Source: Hypomesus transpacificus (lineage: Eukaryota; Chordata; Actinopteri; Osmeriformes; Osmeridae). From it: DNA of 64,000 bases. The notes beneath the pieces were generated by a model. It was not told the DNA's origin, ran no database searches, and saw only the letters and a program-made list of their open reading frames with translations. This document shows, one piece after another, positions 41,652 through 53,400 of the stretch. How positions within the stretch are numbered: the first letter of the stretch is position 1; every line of letters starts with the position of its first letter. Where the stretch lies: contig NC_061070.1 of the NCBI RefSeq assembly GCF_021917145.1, positions 15,214,950-15,278,949 of the forward strand, read 5' to 3'. Position numbers and translations under genes: made by a program.

Positions 41652-41776
41652 GCTTTGAAAGAGTTGACCATATCGTGCTTTGAAAGAGTTGACCATATCA
41701 TGCTTTGAAAGAGTTGACCATATCGTGCTTTGAAAGAGTTGACCATATCATGCTTCGTAACTGTTAACCATATTAT
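41652..41776 (+). repeat. 25-bp minisatellite, 4 copies plus a degenerate fifth
   Basis: Units start at 41652, 41677, 41702 and 41727 (gctttgaaagagttgaccat plus atcgt or atcat). The ending alternates cgt, cat, cgt, cat, so the array is really two copies of a 50-bp dimer. A fifth unit to about 41776 has diverged. Confidence 0.88.
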
Positions 41777-42190
41777 AGTTTCTCTCAAATATTATATTCA
41801 AGAAGTAGAATGTGTCTGTCCTGTGTCTTGGTTTGACTTATAAGGAGATGACTTGGCGATGAGTGATTCAGGGATGTTTAAGAGTCTGTTTGCCTCCGCT
41901 CCTCTCCTTCCATCCCCCAGCTTTCCTGTCTACTGCCTCAGTACAAACTGCAACAGCTGATTAGCTTTCAGCAGGTCAGAACAACTATTCTTTCATTAGG
42001 GCCTAATCTGTTCAGTTTAGTAAATCTCGTATTGCTTTAATTATACAGGGTACAGAGTCTCTTGAAGGTTGTGCCCTATTTTACATATTTACTATTTTCT
42101 TAATAGTGAGCCTGTTTAAGGAGTTGGAATTGACATACACATAATCAATTGTCCAGACCATACACAACATAGTTTGGTTACAGAGATCAG

Positions 42191-42196
42191 TTTATT
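42191..42196 (-). terminator. htr7: Possible htr7 polyadenylation signal
   Basis: AATAAA on the minus strand lies about 1.17 kb after the htr7 stop codon. Other signals may exist, so this is a candidate only. Confidence 0.4.
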
Positions 42197-43367
42197 GGGA
42201 TACATAATATTGAAAGAATACTTATACATACATATTTTGTGACTCAGCTTTTACAGGTTTAAATTAAGATTTGTTTTTAAAAGAAGATGTTTTGAAAAAA
42301 GTATACACTGATTTGGAACCATAAGAAAGTAAACAACAATCACAAGATGTCACTGTAGTGTTTGTAAGAAAATATGTTTGGGCTTTCAAGAATGCATGAC
42401 ACTCAAAACGTCCGGTTTAAGCATCTTGCATGTCCATTTCTTGACATTCATGGTGTTTGAGCAATTTTAAAAACATAAATAAACCCCTCACAAATAACTG
42501 TACAATATCATATCAGATTATGTTTTTATGACTATAATATGATTTGTCTGTCCTCGTGGCCCCTATCTCAATATTCAGATATGAATATATTCCACAGGTG
42601 TAGGGAAAAGCAGATTTTCACTGTCAATCGTTAAGTAAGTGTTCCATGACATCATATATTGTACACAACATAACTGACCTTTACAAAGATACCTTAATGC
42701 CAAAACTATGAGACAACATCAAAACAACCTACTACTGTCTGAGCCACAACAAGACCTACTGACAACACATCATTACTAACCCTCATTTGAAACCTTTACA
42801 TCAGGTATGAAGTCGGTGGCAACTGAGTGTTCAGGTAAGTGACTCTGAGTCGACCAGTCCAATGAACTGGATCTTTTATTAACTTCTTCAAGGTCAAACC
42901 TCTCTGACACAGAATACTGACAGTGGTTACCCCCAGGTTGTTCACATTTTAGCAATGGCTGCACAGTTCTAAAAATATATACTTCATATTTCACATGGAT
43001 ATACTTGTTGTGATGGTAAGGATCTCTCCTGACATATACTATTCTGGTGCTGTACAGCTAAACTACATGATGACATCCTGGATCCAAACCCATTGACCCT
43101 TAGTAGAAGACCATGGACCACTGCACACGCTCATGCGATAGACCCAGCTGGTGAGAACTATTTTAAGAGTATCTTGGACAATCTAGATCTGTATTTCAGA
43201 AACCATGACCCGTGAAATTGCATTTGTCTCTCTGATGTTTCTCTGGCAAAGATTTGGTCAGTTCAAGTGCTAGTCTGAATGTAAGCAGGCAGGTAGTCCA
43301 TGGGGGGGAGAGCTTGTAGCTTTCTAGTCCTCAGATCAGGACCAGCCCAGCTGAGACCCACTAGCAG

Positions 43368-44986
43368 CTAAATGACAGAGTCAGGCTTCTCCACCAGCTT
43401 CAGGGCCTCGTGCATGCCGGCTGCAGACAGCTTCCGGTTAATGTTGCGATAACGGCAGCGCAGCAGGTTGCTGTAAGTGGTCCTCAGGTCGCGGTTGAAG
43501 AAGGCGTAGATGAAGGGGTTAATAAGGGAGTTGGCGTAACCCAGCCACAGCAGGGTCCGCTCCACCCACAGGGGCACACAGCTGCACTCCACCCCGCAGA
43601 TGAAGGGCCGGGCCGTGGAGAGGAGGAAGAAAGGCAGCCAGCAGACACTGAAGGCCCCCACCACGATCCCCAGCGTGGTCGCCGCCTTCTGCTCCCGCTT
43701 GAAGATGGACATGTTCTTCCTGTCGTTCCTCAGGAGGCGTGACAAGCGCGTGCACTCCTCCACCTCCCTGTGGAGCTTGAAGGCGGCCGACACGCAGTCC
43801 ACGCTTTTCTCCTCCTCGTCTTCTTCTCCCGGTGTCTCTCCCTTTTGTCTCTGCTGGCCTCGCGTCTCCTCTCCCTCCCGGGGGAAGCCTGTGATGGTGT
43901 GCTTGGCAGCGCTGAGCTTGGCAGCACGGTAGATGTGATAGTACATGAAAAGCATGACAGACACGGGGATGTAGAAGGCGACAGCGGTGGAGTAAATTGT
44001 GTAGCCAAAGTCCTGGCTGATCAGACACACCTTGTTATCGTTAACGTTCTGGGCCCAGCCGAAAAGAGGAGGCAGGGTGATGGAGGCAGAGAGGAGCCAG
44101 ACTGAAAGGACCATCTTAGCCATGCAGCGCCCGCTCTGCCTAACAGGGTAGGTCAGGGGTTTAGTGATGCCAAGATACCTATAACAAATGCCACATTAGT
44201 CAAACCTCTCTTACACTAAAGAGAGAGAGAGAACGTATGTAGAGAGATGTATATATATATATATATAGATGTATATATATATTAAATATGTTGATTCAAT
44301 ATAATTAAACATCAACTGTAGAAATATGTCCAAAAGGATAAGCACTTGCTTTATACAGAATTATTTTTTTGTTGCTTATTTTTTTGAGAATAATTTGTTC
44401 TAGGTTTGATATCCAAAATATCGACTTAGGTGTGAGTAGTATATGGAACTCACCTGTCTATGCTTATTACGCACAGGCTCATGATGGACGCTGTGCAGCA
44501 CATCACGTCCATGGCGATGAAGACGTTACAGAAAAATTGTCCAAAAATCCATTGTCCCCCAATTAGGTCTGTAATGCTGACAAAAGGCATCACGGCCAGT
44601 GCGACAGAGAGGTCGGCAACAGCCAGCGATACGATCAAGTAGTTAGACGGCTGCCGCAACTTCTTCACGAAACATACGGAGATCACCACCAGCAAGTTCC
44701 CACAAATAGTAAACAATGTGAGCATGGTGAGGACAGCACCAATAAGCACTTTCTCCACTTGGCCATAGCTGAGAATCTGCTCCCCGCACTGAGTTCCATT
44801 CTCCATCAGTAAAGTTGTTGTCGGCGAGGTGGCCTCGGCTGCCTCCACTGCGTCCTGCGCAATCTTCAGTAAGTGTGGAACGAGCGCCTCCGAGATCATG
44901 TTCGCTGCGCTGGTCTCTCTCATCCTCTCCTCTATCATGTAGGCTCTCATGTTGCTACTGATAGTACCGTTGGCATCTACAACCAT
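43368..44986 (-). CDS. htr7: 5-hydroxytryptamine receptor 7
   Basis: Gs-coupled serotonin receptor of the plasma membrane. Two exons, 44986-44454 and 44178-43368, join within the DRY arginine codon and give 447 residues; the intron is only 275 bp. The N-terminus has NGT glycosylation sites. All seven membrane segments are present, with DRY (177-179) after helix 3, VCWLPFFLLSTARPF in helix 6 and NSLINPFIYAF in helix 7. The sequence is very close to human 5-HT7 from CGEQI onward. Intracellular loop 3 carries an extra Glu/Arg-rich stretch (EGEETRGQQRQKGETPGEEDEEEK) of about 18 residues relative to human. The C-terminus ends EKPDSVI, much shorter than the long human isoform, as in human splice forms that stop early. 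It converges on kif20b and is head-to-head with the SDR gene. Confidence 0.96.
44249..44286. repeat. AT microsatellite in the htr7 intron
   Basis: A run of at dinucleotides with small interruptions lies in the short htr7 intron. Confidence 0.8.
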
Positions 44987-46183
44987 GCTGGTTTGTTTTC
45001 ATCCATGAACTTACGAACCCGTGTGGTGACATAAACGCACAGATGTGCCGTGTAAATGCGTCAACTAAATCTGCTCCGAGAGCACTTCACAGCCAAAAGA
45101 AAAACTGTAATTGGTCTATTTTAAGGACCTTGCTCATTATCAGCGCTTCAAGTACTGTGCACATCAGACATGACCCAGAAATGTGTGATTTTCTTTGTGA
45201 GAGAGTGGTAATCTTGTTTCCAGGGGTTGTTGTCGCTTTATGACAGACCGTGCAAACAATGCGCGCAATTACAGCACATTAGCTTAACAAGTGACGTCAG
45301 CGACATCTTGAAAATTACAATATATCAAATGTATGTAGAAAACAGGGTGGTAGTGGGCTATCGTTGAATTAAATCTAAATTAGTTAAGAAAAGTTATGCT
45401 CATATTCCGTTTCAATTCTCGTGTAAATGAGAGTGTCTGGATTCAATGTGTCCTTTGGATCATCCCTACATTACAGTAATGCACGTAGCCTACCAATCCT
45501 CTATTGTCTTTCTGAATAGTTTTTGACATATTTAGCTGTTAACTAAACTAGAAATAAAAGCCAATTTGACAGACTTTTTTTTCACAATCCAGAAAGGTGA
45601 TTTGAAATGGTCTAATTCACCTAAAATCAGGCCTCTTGAATGGCTCACATCAATAATTATTCGACAGCCGATGAAGCGATTAAGTTACTGTTACTGTTAA
45701 AGGCATATTAGTTTACATATTAGTTAGAAGAGCACAGTAAATTTGCAGTTCATTACAATACAACAGCATCACCGTGAGTCCGTGTAGGGTAACGGTTGGG
45801 CTAGTTTGAGGCAAAATGTTGTCGTCTGGTACATCCTTACACGTATGCTACGAATATAGGCCTACAGATTTTTTTTGGCATATCTGCTAAATAAATACCT
45901 TATTATAATTTATTTTTTACACACCAAACAGCCTATGTTTTATGACTGAATACTGACTACGTCTTCAATTAGGCTAATAATTAATTTCAGTCTCAGGTTT
46001 TCTTTTGTTTATTTATTCACCTAAGAGCTGTTCATTTATTTTCAAAGGAATTGGTTGACCAATTGTCATTTACATCTGCCAGCCTCTGTGTTACTAAACA
46101 TAGTCATGTGCGGAGTTGTGTAAGCATTCCCCACCTCCTACATAAGGCGGCGCTGCTGTGAAAACATAATCATTTGAACTGTC
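44987..46183. other. Divergent intergenic region, htr7 and SDR promoters
   Basis: The two genes start 1.2 kb apart on opposite strands. No TATA box or clear factor site was recognised, and no other gene is visible. Confidence 0.5.
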
Positions 46184-47220
46184 ATGGCAGCTGTAGCTCT
46201 TGTTCAGGGCGCAAGTAGAGGACTCGGACTTGAATTTTGCAAGCAAATATTGCTGAACAAATCCCCAGCATGTGTAATAGCTACGTGTCGAAACCCGGAA
46301 AATGCTGTGGAACTACTGAACCTCGCTGCACAGCACCCTGGCAAAGTTACAGTGTTAAAACTAGACGTGAACAGAGAGGATGACATAAGTAGTGCTGCAG
46401 AGAAGGTGAAACGGTCGTTCGGTACACTTGATCTTATCATCAACTCCTCTGCCATGCTTCATCCATCCGGTAAAGGTGAGACCAGTCTACGAGATGTTTC
46501 CGCTCAGGTAAGGGTGTCCAGGCAGCACATCTTTATAGAATCAGAATCTTGATGCGGTGATAATCATAATTCATGTTGCTTTTTCCATTTGTTTGTTTGT
46601 AACAGGGAGTCATTTCTACTTTGACGACAAATACAGTGGGACCACTGGTGGTGGCCAAATACTTCGCCCCACTTCTGCAGAAGGGGGCCGGACTATTTGG
46701 ACAGCAGCCTCCAGAAAAAGCCAAGCAGCACAGCGGAATCATAGTCAACATGACGGCCAAAGTCGGATCCATAGGTGATAACGGTAGGTAAATCATAAAC
46801 CACCCTGGTGTGACCAGTGTCCCATATAGCTTATCTGGCTTACTCACACTGTGTTCCGTGTTGATTAAAGCCTTGCACTATGCTGAAAACTTAACGTATT
46901 TGACCCTCTCTCTCTGTGCCTGTGTGTCTGTAGCTTTAGGTGGTTGGTACAGCTACAGGATGTCCAAAGCAGCCCTGAACATGGCTACCAGGAACCTCTC
47001 TATTGAGTTGGGGAGGAGTAGACTCAGAGTTGTGTGTGTGTCCATGCATCCTGGTACTGTAGACACAGAGTTGTCAAGGCCATACCATCGCAACATGCCC
47101 AAAGAAAGGCTCTTCAGCACCCAGCACTCAGTCCATTGTCTCCTGGGAATAATAGACACTCTTAACATAGACAAGACTGGCAAGGCGTACAACTGGGATG
47201 GATCTGAGCTGCCCTGGTAG
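46184..47220 (+). CDS. C-factor-like short-chain dehydrogenase/reductase
   Basis: Probable cytosolic NAD(P)-dependent short-chain dehydrogenase of the C-factor/sniffer type (carbonyl reductase-like). Three in-phase exons, 46184-46507, 46606-46783 and 46934-47220, give 262 residues. Exon 1 encodes the Rossmann nucleotide-binding motif GASRGLG (residues 9-15) and LDVN; the NNAG motif is replaced by INSSAML. Exon 2 carries TNTVGPLVVAKYFAPLL and the strand before the catalytic serine region (IIVNMTAKVGSI). Exon 3 has the YRMSK catalytic Tyr-Lys pair and VSMHPGTVDTELSRPY. The substrate is unknown. Exons 2 and 3 lie in a 1,863-bp segment that is duplicated in tandem downstream. Confidence 0.88.
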
Positions 47221-48430
47221 CGGTAGAATAACAAACTTAAAAACTGAAGTGATGGTGTCTTTAAGAACTTTGAGAACATCTGTATGGGAATCCAGTGTTG
47301 TTCTCCTGACTGGCAGTTGTATGTCCTAAACAACAGGACAACACCTTGTGGAGAGATATCACAGGAGACATGATGTAATTGTAGAGTAATTCACCTTTAC
47401 AAGGAGGGGTACTACTTTGCATGCATAAGGCTGTAGTGTTGTGGTTGTTAAAGTTGTGCAAAAATGAAAGTATTTTCAGCATCTGTTGCTGTAATTGTTC
47501 AAATAAAGACCATTGACCATTCTTTTGTTTTCATTCAATGCAAATGGTGGTTTTTAGTTTCATGAAATACAAGGGAGCCTATTTGTAAACATGTAGCTGA
47601 GTCTGACTCAAAAAACCCTCTAACAGGACTGCATAGCAAGGTGGTACACTAGAAAGTTGTAACGTTACAAGGAGGGAATCATAATGACCACTAGATGGCA
47701 CAAGTCATTTGTAGAAGTCTCACCTGGGTCCCAACGTTAACATGGTAATGTTGTCATAAATCAAAATAGGTCAATCAATTGTATCCACTGCAGTAATTAA
47801 CTTTCCGGACAGGTCACATTAGTGGTGTTTGGATTAAATACAAATTACCAGTATAGTGATTAGCTCAAAAAGAGCCTGGGTCATAAGTCTGCAATTATTC
47901 ATATATATTTATTATTGAATTATATTACGTTAACTGTACCCATATTAGTTTATTTATACATAAATTGTACCATTCATTTTTAAATAAGAAACCAAAGTAA
48001 ATGAGTGTGCGATTCCTTTACTCTCATATCGACATTGACATTTCCCACAAGCCTGGCTTTATACAACAGCATAAAATAATTTGGTGAGCGACTTTCATTG
48101 ACGTAACGGATGAATAAAGCAGATAGCATATTTTAAGGTGACTGCATTGGCAAATTTGGCATTCATAATTGTTCCGTCACTGTCATAGATAGGCTACCCA
48201 TGGAAATCTAGAAAAGGGCAAACGAGTTTAGGAACCGTGACGTAGCCACCACAACGGCTGGTTGACTGACTTCAAAGCTTTGGCAGTGTAGCTAGTGCTG
48301 TGAGAATGACCGACAGTGACCTCAACCAAACCGTGTTTTGACGGCTAGGACTGCACCTTTTCGCCTTTTGATTTGCACTTTTGTAGAAAATATTTCGTTT
48401 TTGCCAAGGGGTATCCTTGTAGTCTAGCCA
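46568..48430 (+). repeat. Tandem segmental duplication, unit 1 (1,863 bp)
   Basis: The unit runs from SDR intron 1 through exons 2-3, the 3' UTR (AATAAA 47502-47507) and about 0.9 kb of downstream DNA. It ends with a copy of sequence that, in unit 2, lies just upstream of pank1. Unit 2 follows immediately. Confidence 0.97.
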
Positions 48431-48468
48431 AATTCATGTTGCTTTTTCCATTTGTTTGTTTGTAACAG

Positions 48469-49083
48469 GGAGTCATTTCTACTTTGACGACAAATACAGT
48501 GGGACCACTGGTGGTGGCCAAATACTTCGCCCCACTTCTGCAGAAGGGGGCCGGACTATTTGGACAGCAGCCTCCAGAAAAAGCCAAGCAGCACAGCGGA
48601 ATCATAGTCAACATGACGGCCAAAGTCGGATCCATAGGTGATAACGGTAGGTAAATCATAAACCACCCTGGTGTGACCAGTGTCCCATATAGCTTATCTG
48701 GCTTACTCACACTGTGTTCCGTGTTGATTAAAGCCTTGCACTATGCTGAAAACTTAACGTATTTGACCCTCTCTCTCTGTGCCTGTGTGTCTGTAGCTTT
48801 AGGTGGTTGGTACAGCTACAGGATGTCCAAAGCAGCCCTGAACATGGCTACCAGGAACCTCTCTATTGAGTTGGGGAGGAGTAGACCCAGAGTTGTGTGT
48901 GTGTCCATGCATCCTGGTACTGTAGACACAGAGTTGTCAAGGCCATACCATCGCAACATGCCCAAAGAAAGGCTCTTCAGCACCCAGCACTCAGTCCATT
49001 GTCTCCTGGGAATAATAGACACTCTTAACATAGACAAGACTGGCAAGGCGTACAACTGGGATGGATCTGAGCTGCCCTGGTAG
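48469..49083 (+). pseudogene. 5'-truncated second copy of the C-factor-like SDR (exons 2-3 only)
   Basis: The exons at 48469-48646 and 48797-49083 are copies of the last two SDR exons, with splice sites and stop intact. Exon 1, with the ATG and nucleotide-binding motif, was not duplicated, so a normal enzyme cannot be made. The copy could be spliced as extra 3' exons of the upstream gene, or transcribed from the duplicated pank1-upstream sequence just before it (up to 48430). It contains the Leu to Pro change in exon 3. Confidence 0.85.
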
Positions 49084-50168
49084 CGGTAGAATAACAAACT
49101 TAAAAACTGAAGTGATGGTGTCTTTAAGAACTTTGAGAACATCTGTATGGGAATCCAGTGTTGTTCTCCTGACTGGCAGTTGTATGTCCTAAACAACAGG
49201 ACAACACCTTGTGGAGAGATATCACAGGAGACATGATGTAATTGTAGAGTAATTCACCTTTACAAGGAGGGGTACTACTTTGCATGCATAAGGCTGTAGT
49301 GTTGTGGTTGTTAAAGTTGTGCAAAAATGAAAGTATTTTCAGCATCTGTTGCTGTAATTGTTCAAATAAAGACCATTGACCATTCTTTTGTTTTCATTCA
49401 ATGCAAATGGTGGTTTTTAGTTTCATGAAATACAAGGGAGCCTATTTGTAAACATGTAGCTGAGTCTGACTCAAAAAACCCTCTAACAGGACTGCATAGC
49501 AAGGTGGTACACTAGAAAGTTGTAACGTTACAAGGAGGGAATCATAATGACCACTAGATGGCACAAGTCATTTGTAGAAGTCTCACCTGGGTCCCAACGT
49601 TAACATGGTAATGTTGTCATAAATCAAAATAGGTCAATCAATTGTATCCACTGCAGTAATTAACTTTCCGGACAGGTCACATTAGTGGTGTTTGGATTAA
49701 ATACAAATTACCAGTATAGTGATTAGCTCAAAAAGAGCCTGGGTCATAAGTCTGCAATTATTCATATATATTTATTATTGAATTATATTACGTTAACTGT
49801 ACCCATATTAGTTTATTTATACATAAATTGTACCATTCATTTTTAAATAAGAAACCAAAGTAAATGAGTGTGCGATTCCTTTACTCTCATATCGACATTG
49901 ACATTTCCCACAAGCCTGGCTTTATACAACAGCATAAAATAATTTGGTGAGCGACTTTCATTGACGTAACGGATGAATAAAGCAGATAGCATATTTTAAG
50001 GTGACTGCATTGGCAAATTTGGCATTCATAATTGTTCCGTCACTGTCATAGATAGGCTACCCATGGAAATCTAGAAAAGGGCAAACGAGTTTAGGAACCG
50101 TGACGTAGCCACCACAACGGCTGGTTGACTGACTTCAAAGCTTTGGCAGTGTAGCTAGTGCTGTGAGA

Positions 50169-50204
50169 ATGACCGACAGTGACCTCAACCAAACCGTGTT
50201 TTGA
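50169..50204 (+). other. Short upstream ORF before pank1 exon 1
   Basis: ATG to TGA encodes 11 residues (MTDSDLNQTVF) in the region upstream of the first pank1 ATG. The same ORF occurs in unit 1 at 48306-48341. It matters only if the transcript starts upstream of it, which is unknown. Confidence 0.3.
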
Positions 50205-50427
50205 CGGCTAGGACTGCACCTTTTCGCCTTTTGATTTGCACTTTTGTAGAAAATATTTCGTTTTTGCCAAGGGGTATCCTTGTAGTCTAGCCAAAGAGTG
50301 AAATTAAAAATTAATTTCGCTGAGTGTAGTGGTTGCTTTCTGGGCGCACGAGTGACCTCATTGCCTCGCTTTGGTAGCACGTCAAGCGCAGCGCTGTATG
50401 GTTATTAGCAGCTAGCTAGCAAAAACA

Positions 50428-53400
50428 ATGGATAAAGCCAAATCTATGATAGACAAAAAAGGACATTGTTATACAAATGGACTGCAACGGGACCTTCATG
50501 CTCAGGTTAACAACGGCATCTGCAGTGCATACAGTTCTAGCGCGAACTGTAGTGGTGACAGCAGCAATATCGTTTCTGAAAATCTCCATCCCGACGATGA
50601 CCAACTGAATGGGTCCCCTGCAAAGAGATGCAGGTTACGACGTCGAGTCGAGTCTCTGAAGAGGAATCGACCACGTAAGGGAATACTGAGTAATATGTGA
50701 CTGTGTTTATACATTGACATGATCAGCTTTGTGGAATGGCAATTTATTTTTGCTAACCATACTGTACCGACTGCAAAAAAAATCGCTGCAAGCTTGCATG
50801 CATCGCCGTGTTTCAGTCATTGCTCGATCCGTAATGAAGCCTATGTTTGACGAATGTACAGTTCTTAAGACATGGTACGCTGAGTAGCCTATACCAGTAA
50901 CCTTAAGTACACAGAAGTATGCTCGTGTTATGTCTTTTTGGTTTATGGCTCTTTGGCAATGGTAATGTTGTGACTGAAGAGAAACACGCGATAAAGACCT
51001 TTTGTTGTCATTAAACATGCGATTGCACAGACGCGCTTATGATTGGTTATTTCTTGGTCAATAGAGGGCTTGGCGTATTTCGGCCAATAATCTGTCTCTG
51101 TCCGTTTCAGCAAGGAGAGGCCGCCTTCGCTTTTTGCTATACTTGTACTTCCTCGCATGCTGCTGTTGAGATCAAAACAGACAGCTGTGATTGGAATGTA
51201 TCAGTAACGTTTCCGTTAACGTTCCTGCGCATTGGCAGAATCATTTGTGGAAACAGCAGATTGCAGCACTGAGTTCAATCTACTTTGGGTGCTTTTTGTC
51301 CAGAATCTTCAAACATTTCATATTAATTAATTTGCTTACACCAGCAACTCGTTATTATGAAGCTGAAAGATATTAAGAAACCGGGTAAGTGTGTTGCTGC
51401 TTCAACTCAATGTATAACCTGATGGGTAAATGCAACTGAAATGGGGTTTAAGGTTAGCATTTGGAAATAAAATGACCATACGGGTGATGTTTGCCTGAAA
51501 TGTCTCCACAGTGTTCTGTAATTTAGTACGTTTTTAGATTTATAGTGAATATGTAGTTTCTTTGCTCTATGTTCTGAATCCTATTGGTTGCTAGTCAGAA
51601 TTCCTAAACACCATCTCCAGTAATGTTAAAGAAAGTGAGGAAGAAAGAGAGAGATGGAGAGAGGTTCGTGCATTCCATGTGAATAAAACAAATACAGATA
51701 CAGTGTTAAATATAAGCTAAGGGTCAAACATTGCAATTTGCAATCTTTTAACTACTTTATATCTCCACTTATCTTTGTAACAAAGACAATGCACCGATAA
51801 ACTGTAAACCTTGCTTCATACATGTGACCTGGTATCAGTATCACCTAGCAATATCCACATCTGTTATGAGATTGAAGGTTGAGGCCAGGACCTGGTCCTC
51901 CTCTCTAGTGTAGCTGTGGAGCAGTATTGGTCAACTCTTCTGTCATGAGTAGAGATGTATCCCTGTTGTGTGGTATCAGTGACGGCCTTGCTCAATATGG
52001 AGCATAGTGTCAGTCAGTCACAATAACTATTCTGATTTGTCTAAGAGGAAGCCATATAACACAAATATCACCCAGTAAATCTCAGACAAGAATACCGTTA
52101 CATGGACAGATTCCGTCAAATGACAGTAAGATTTGATGGTGTCACAAAAGCATTTCAGGATTTCAGACATGCCAGGTGGTAATATTTTGTAATGAAAACA
52201 GGGGTCATTGTCTAGTGACCACTCTGTGTAACTGTCATAAAGACATAGAGCTTATCTGTCTATAGGTCAGGTCAAGGTTCTGGCAGTACCACTCCCGGTT
52301 CACAGATCATTAACAAGAATCGTTAACCCAGGTTTCAGTAGGGTTTAAGGCCAAACAGGGTGAGTCGGTGATCATTTAAATTAAGCTGAGAGAGAAATGG
52401 CAACATCATTCCATTACCCCACTAAACTTCTACACTGAAATTAGTCCTTGGACAAATTAGCATTTTGTACCATTTGTTCCTTTGTATTGAGACTTTTAGT
52501 GGATTCTCTCATGAATATGTTGGTGTTGTTGGTGTTATGTTTTGTCTGATGCATTCCAGAGTATGCTGTACCATGTCAATTTCAGGTAGCTTGTTCTTAC
52601 ATTGATTTACCCCTTCACTATCTGAGAAATGTTCTGGCTCCCACCCTTTGTTTGTCTCCTCTCTTATTGTTTGACCCTGCTCTCGGCTCATCTGTCCCCT
52701 GAGAAGATTCCCCCTGACCACCTAACTCACTCCCCCAGTGGTAGCATTGTGTCATGGCAGATGCTGTTTTACAGACCTTTCACCTACATGTGACTCTAAG
52801 TCAGCCTGGACATTACTTGGGGGTGTTGACTGGAACATTTATATGTATTTACCAGTTGGTTCAAGATCGAATGGATACAGACAGACAGACTGTGTAACAG
52901 CCCACCAGATTAAAGTTCAGTTGAGGTGCAGTGGGTAAAGAATGTTTGGTTTCCCCAGAGTTGCTGCCCCCTGATTAGATTCTTACCAAAGGGTTAGTAG
53001 GAGGAGGTCACTGCTTAGTGTGTGGGCTTTTTAGGGCTCATACCTAGCAGGCAATAATGGCTATTGCTCTAACAGTGTTGTGGAATAGACAGTTCTGTTA
53101 CATTAGATATAGGCTGGAGTAGTTGGCTCTGTGTACTTTGCAGCCCCTGCGCTTTATCCAGCCAACAAGTGAGATGTAATGTAAAACAAATATTGAGTAA
53201 ATGGGTCTGTAATGGCCTTGTCAAACAGTAGTGTTGGACCTATTTGGAATGTTACATAAACCCAGTTTCACAAACCCAAGCATTAGGACTTTGATTTGTA
53301 GATTTTTGGATGTAGGCCTAGATGGTTTTCGATATTTTTTAATACAGTATTGGTTTGAAGTCTTGGAGAGTCTTTCTGTGGAGAAATAACAACACCATGT

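Larger units (their letters stand above)
32860..42180. other. Gene-free region between the 3' ends of kif20b and htr7
   Basis: No coding exon is supported in about 9.3 kb. It includes GT microsatellites near 35034-35054 and 39197-39229, a G run near 36970, a decayed Tc1 relic around 39.6-40.2 kb and a 25-bp minisatellite at 41.65 kb. Two diverged copies of a sequence of about 90 bp occur at about 38157-38250 and 39848-39940. Confidence 0.5.
48431..50293 (+). repeat. Tandem segmental duplication, unit 2 (1,863 bp)
   Basis: The offset is exactly 1,863 bp throughout. By eye I found one base difference, a T to C in exon 3 that changes SRLRV to SRPRV. The unit ends at 50293, 134 bp before the pank1 exon 1 ATG. 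The breakpoints share only two bases (aa), which fits end joining or a replication error rather than recombination between repeats. Uncollapsed haplotypes in the assembly are the main alternative. Confidence 0.97.

Noticed and set aside
43410-44105. Plus-strand and alternative-frame ORFs across htr7
   Set aside because: Shadows of the GC-rich receptor exon; the minus-strand frame is an unmistakable 5-HT7 receptor.
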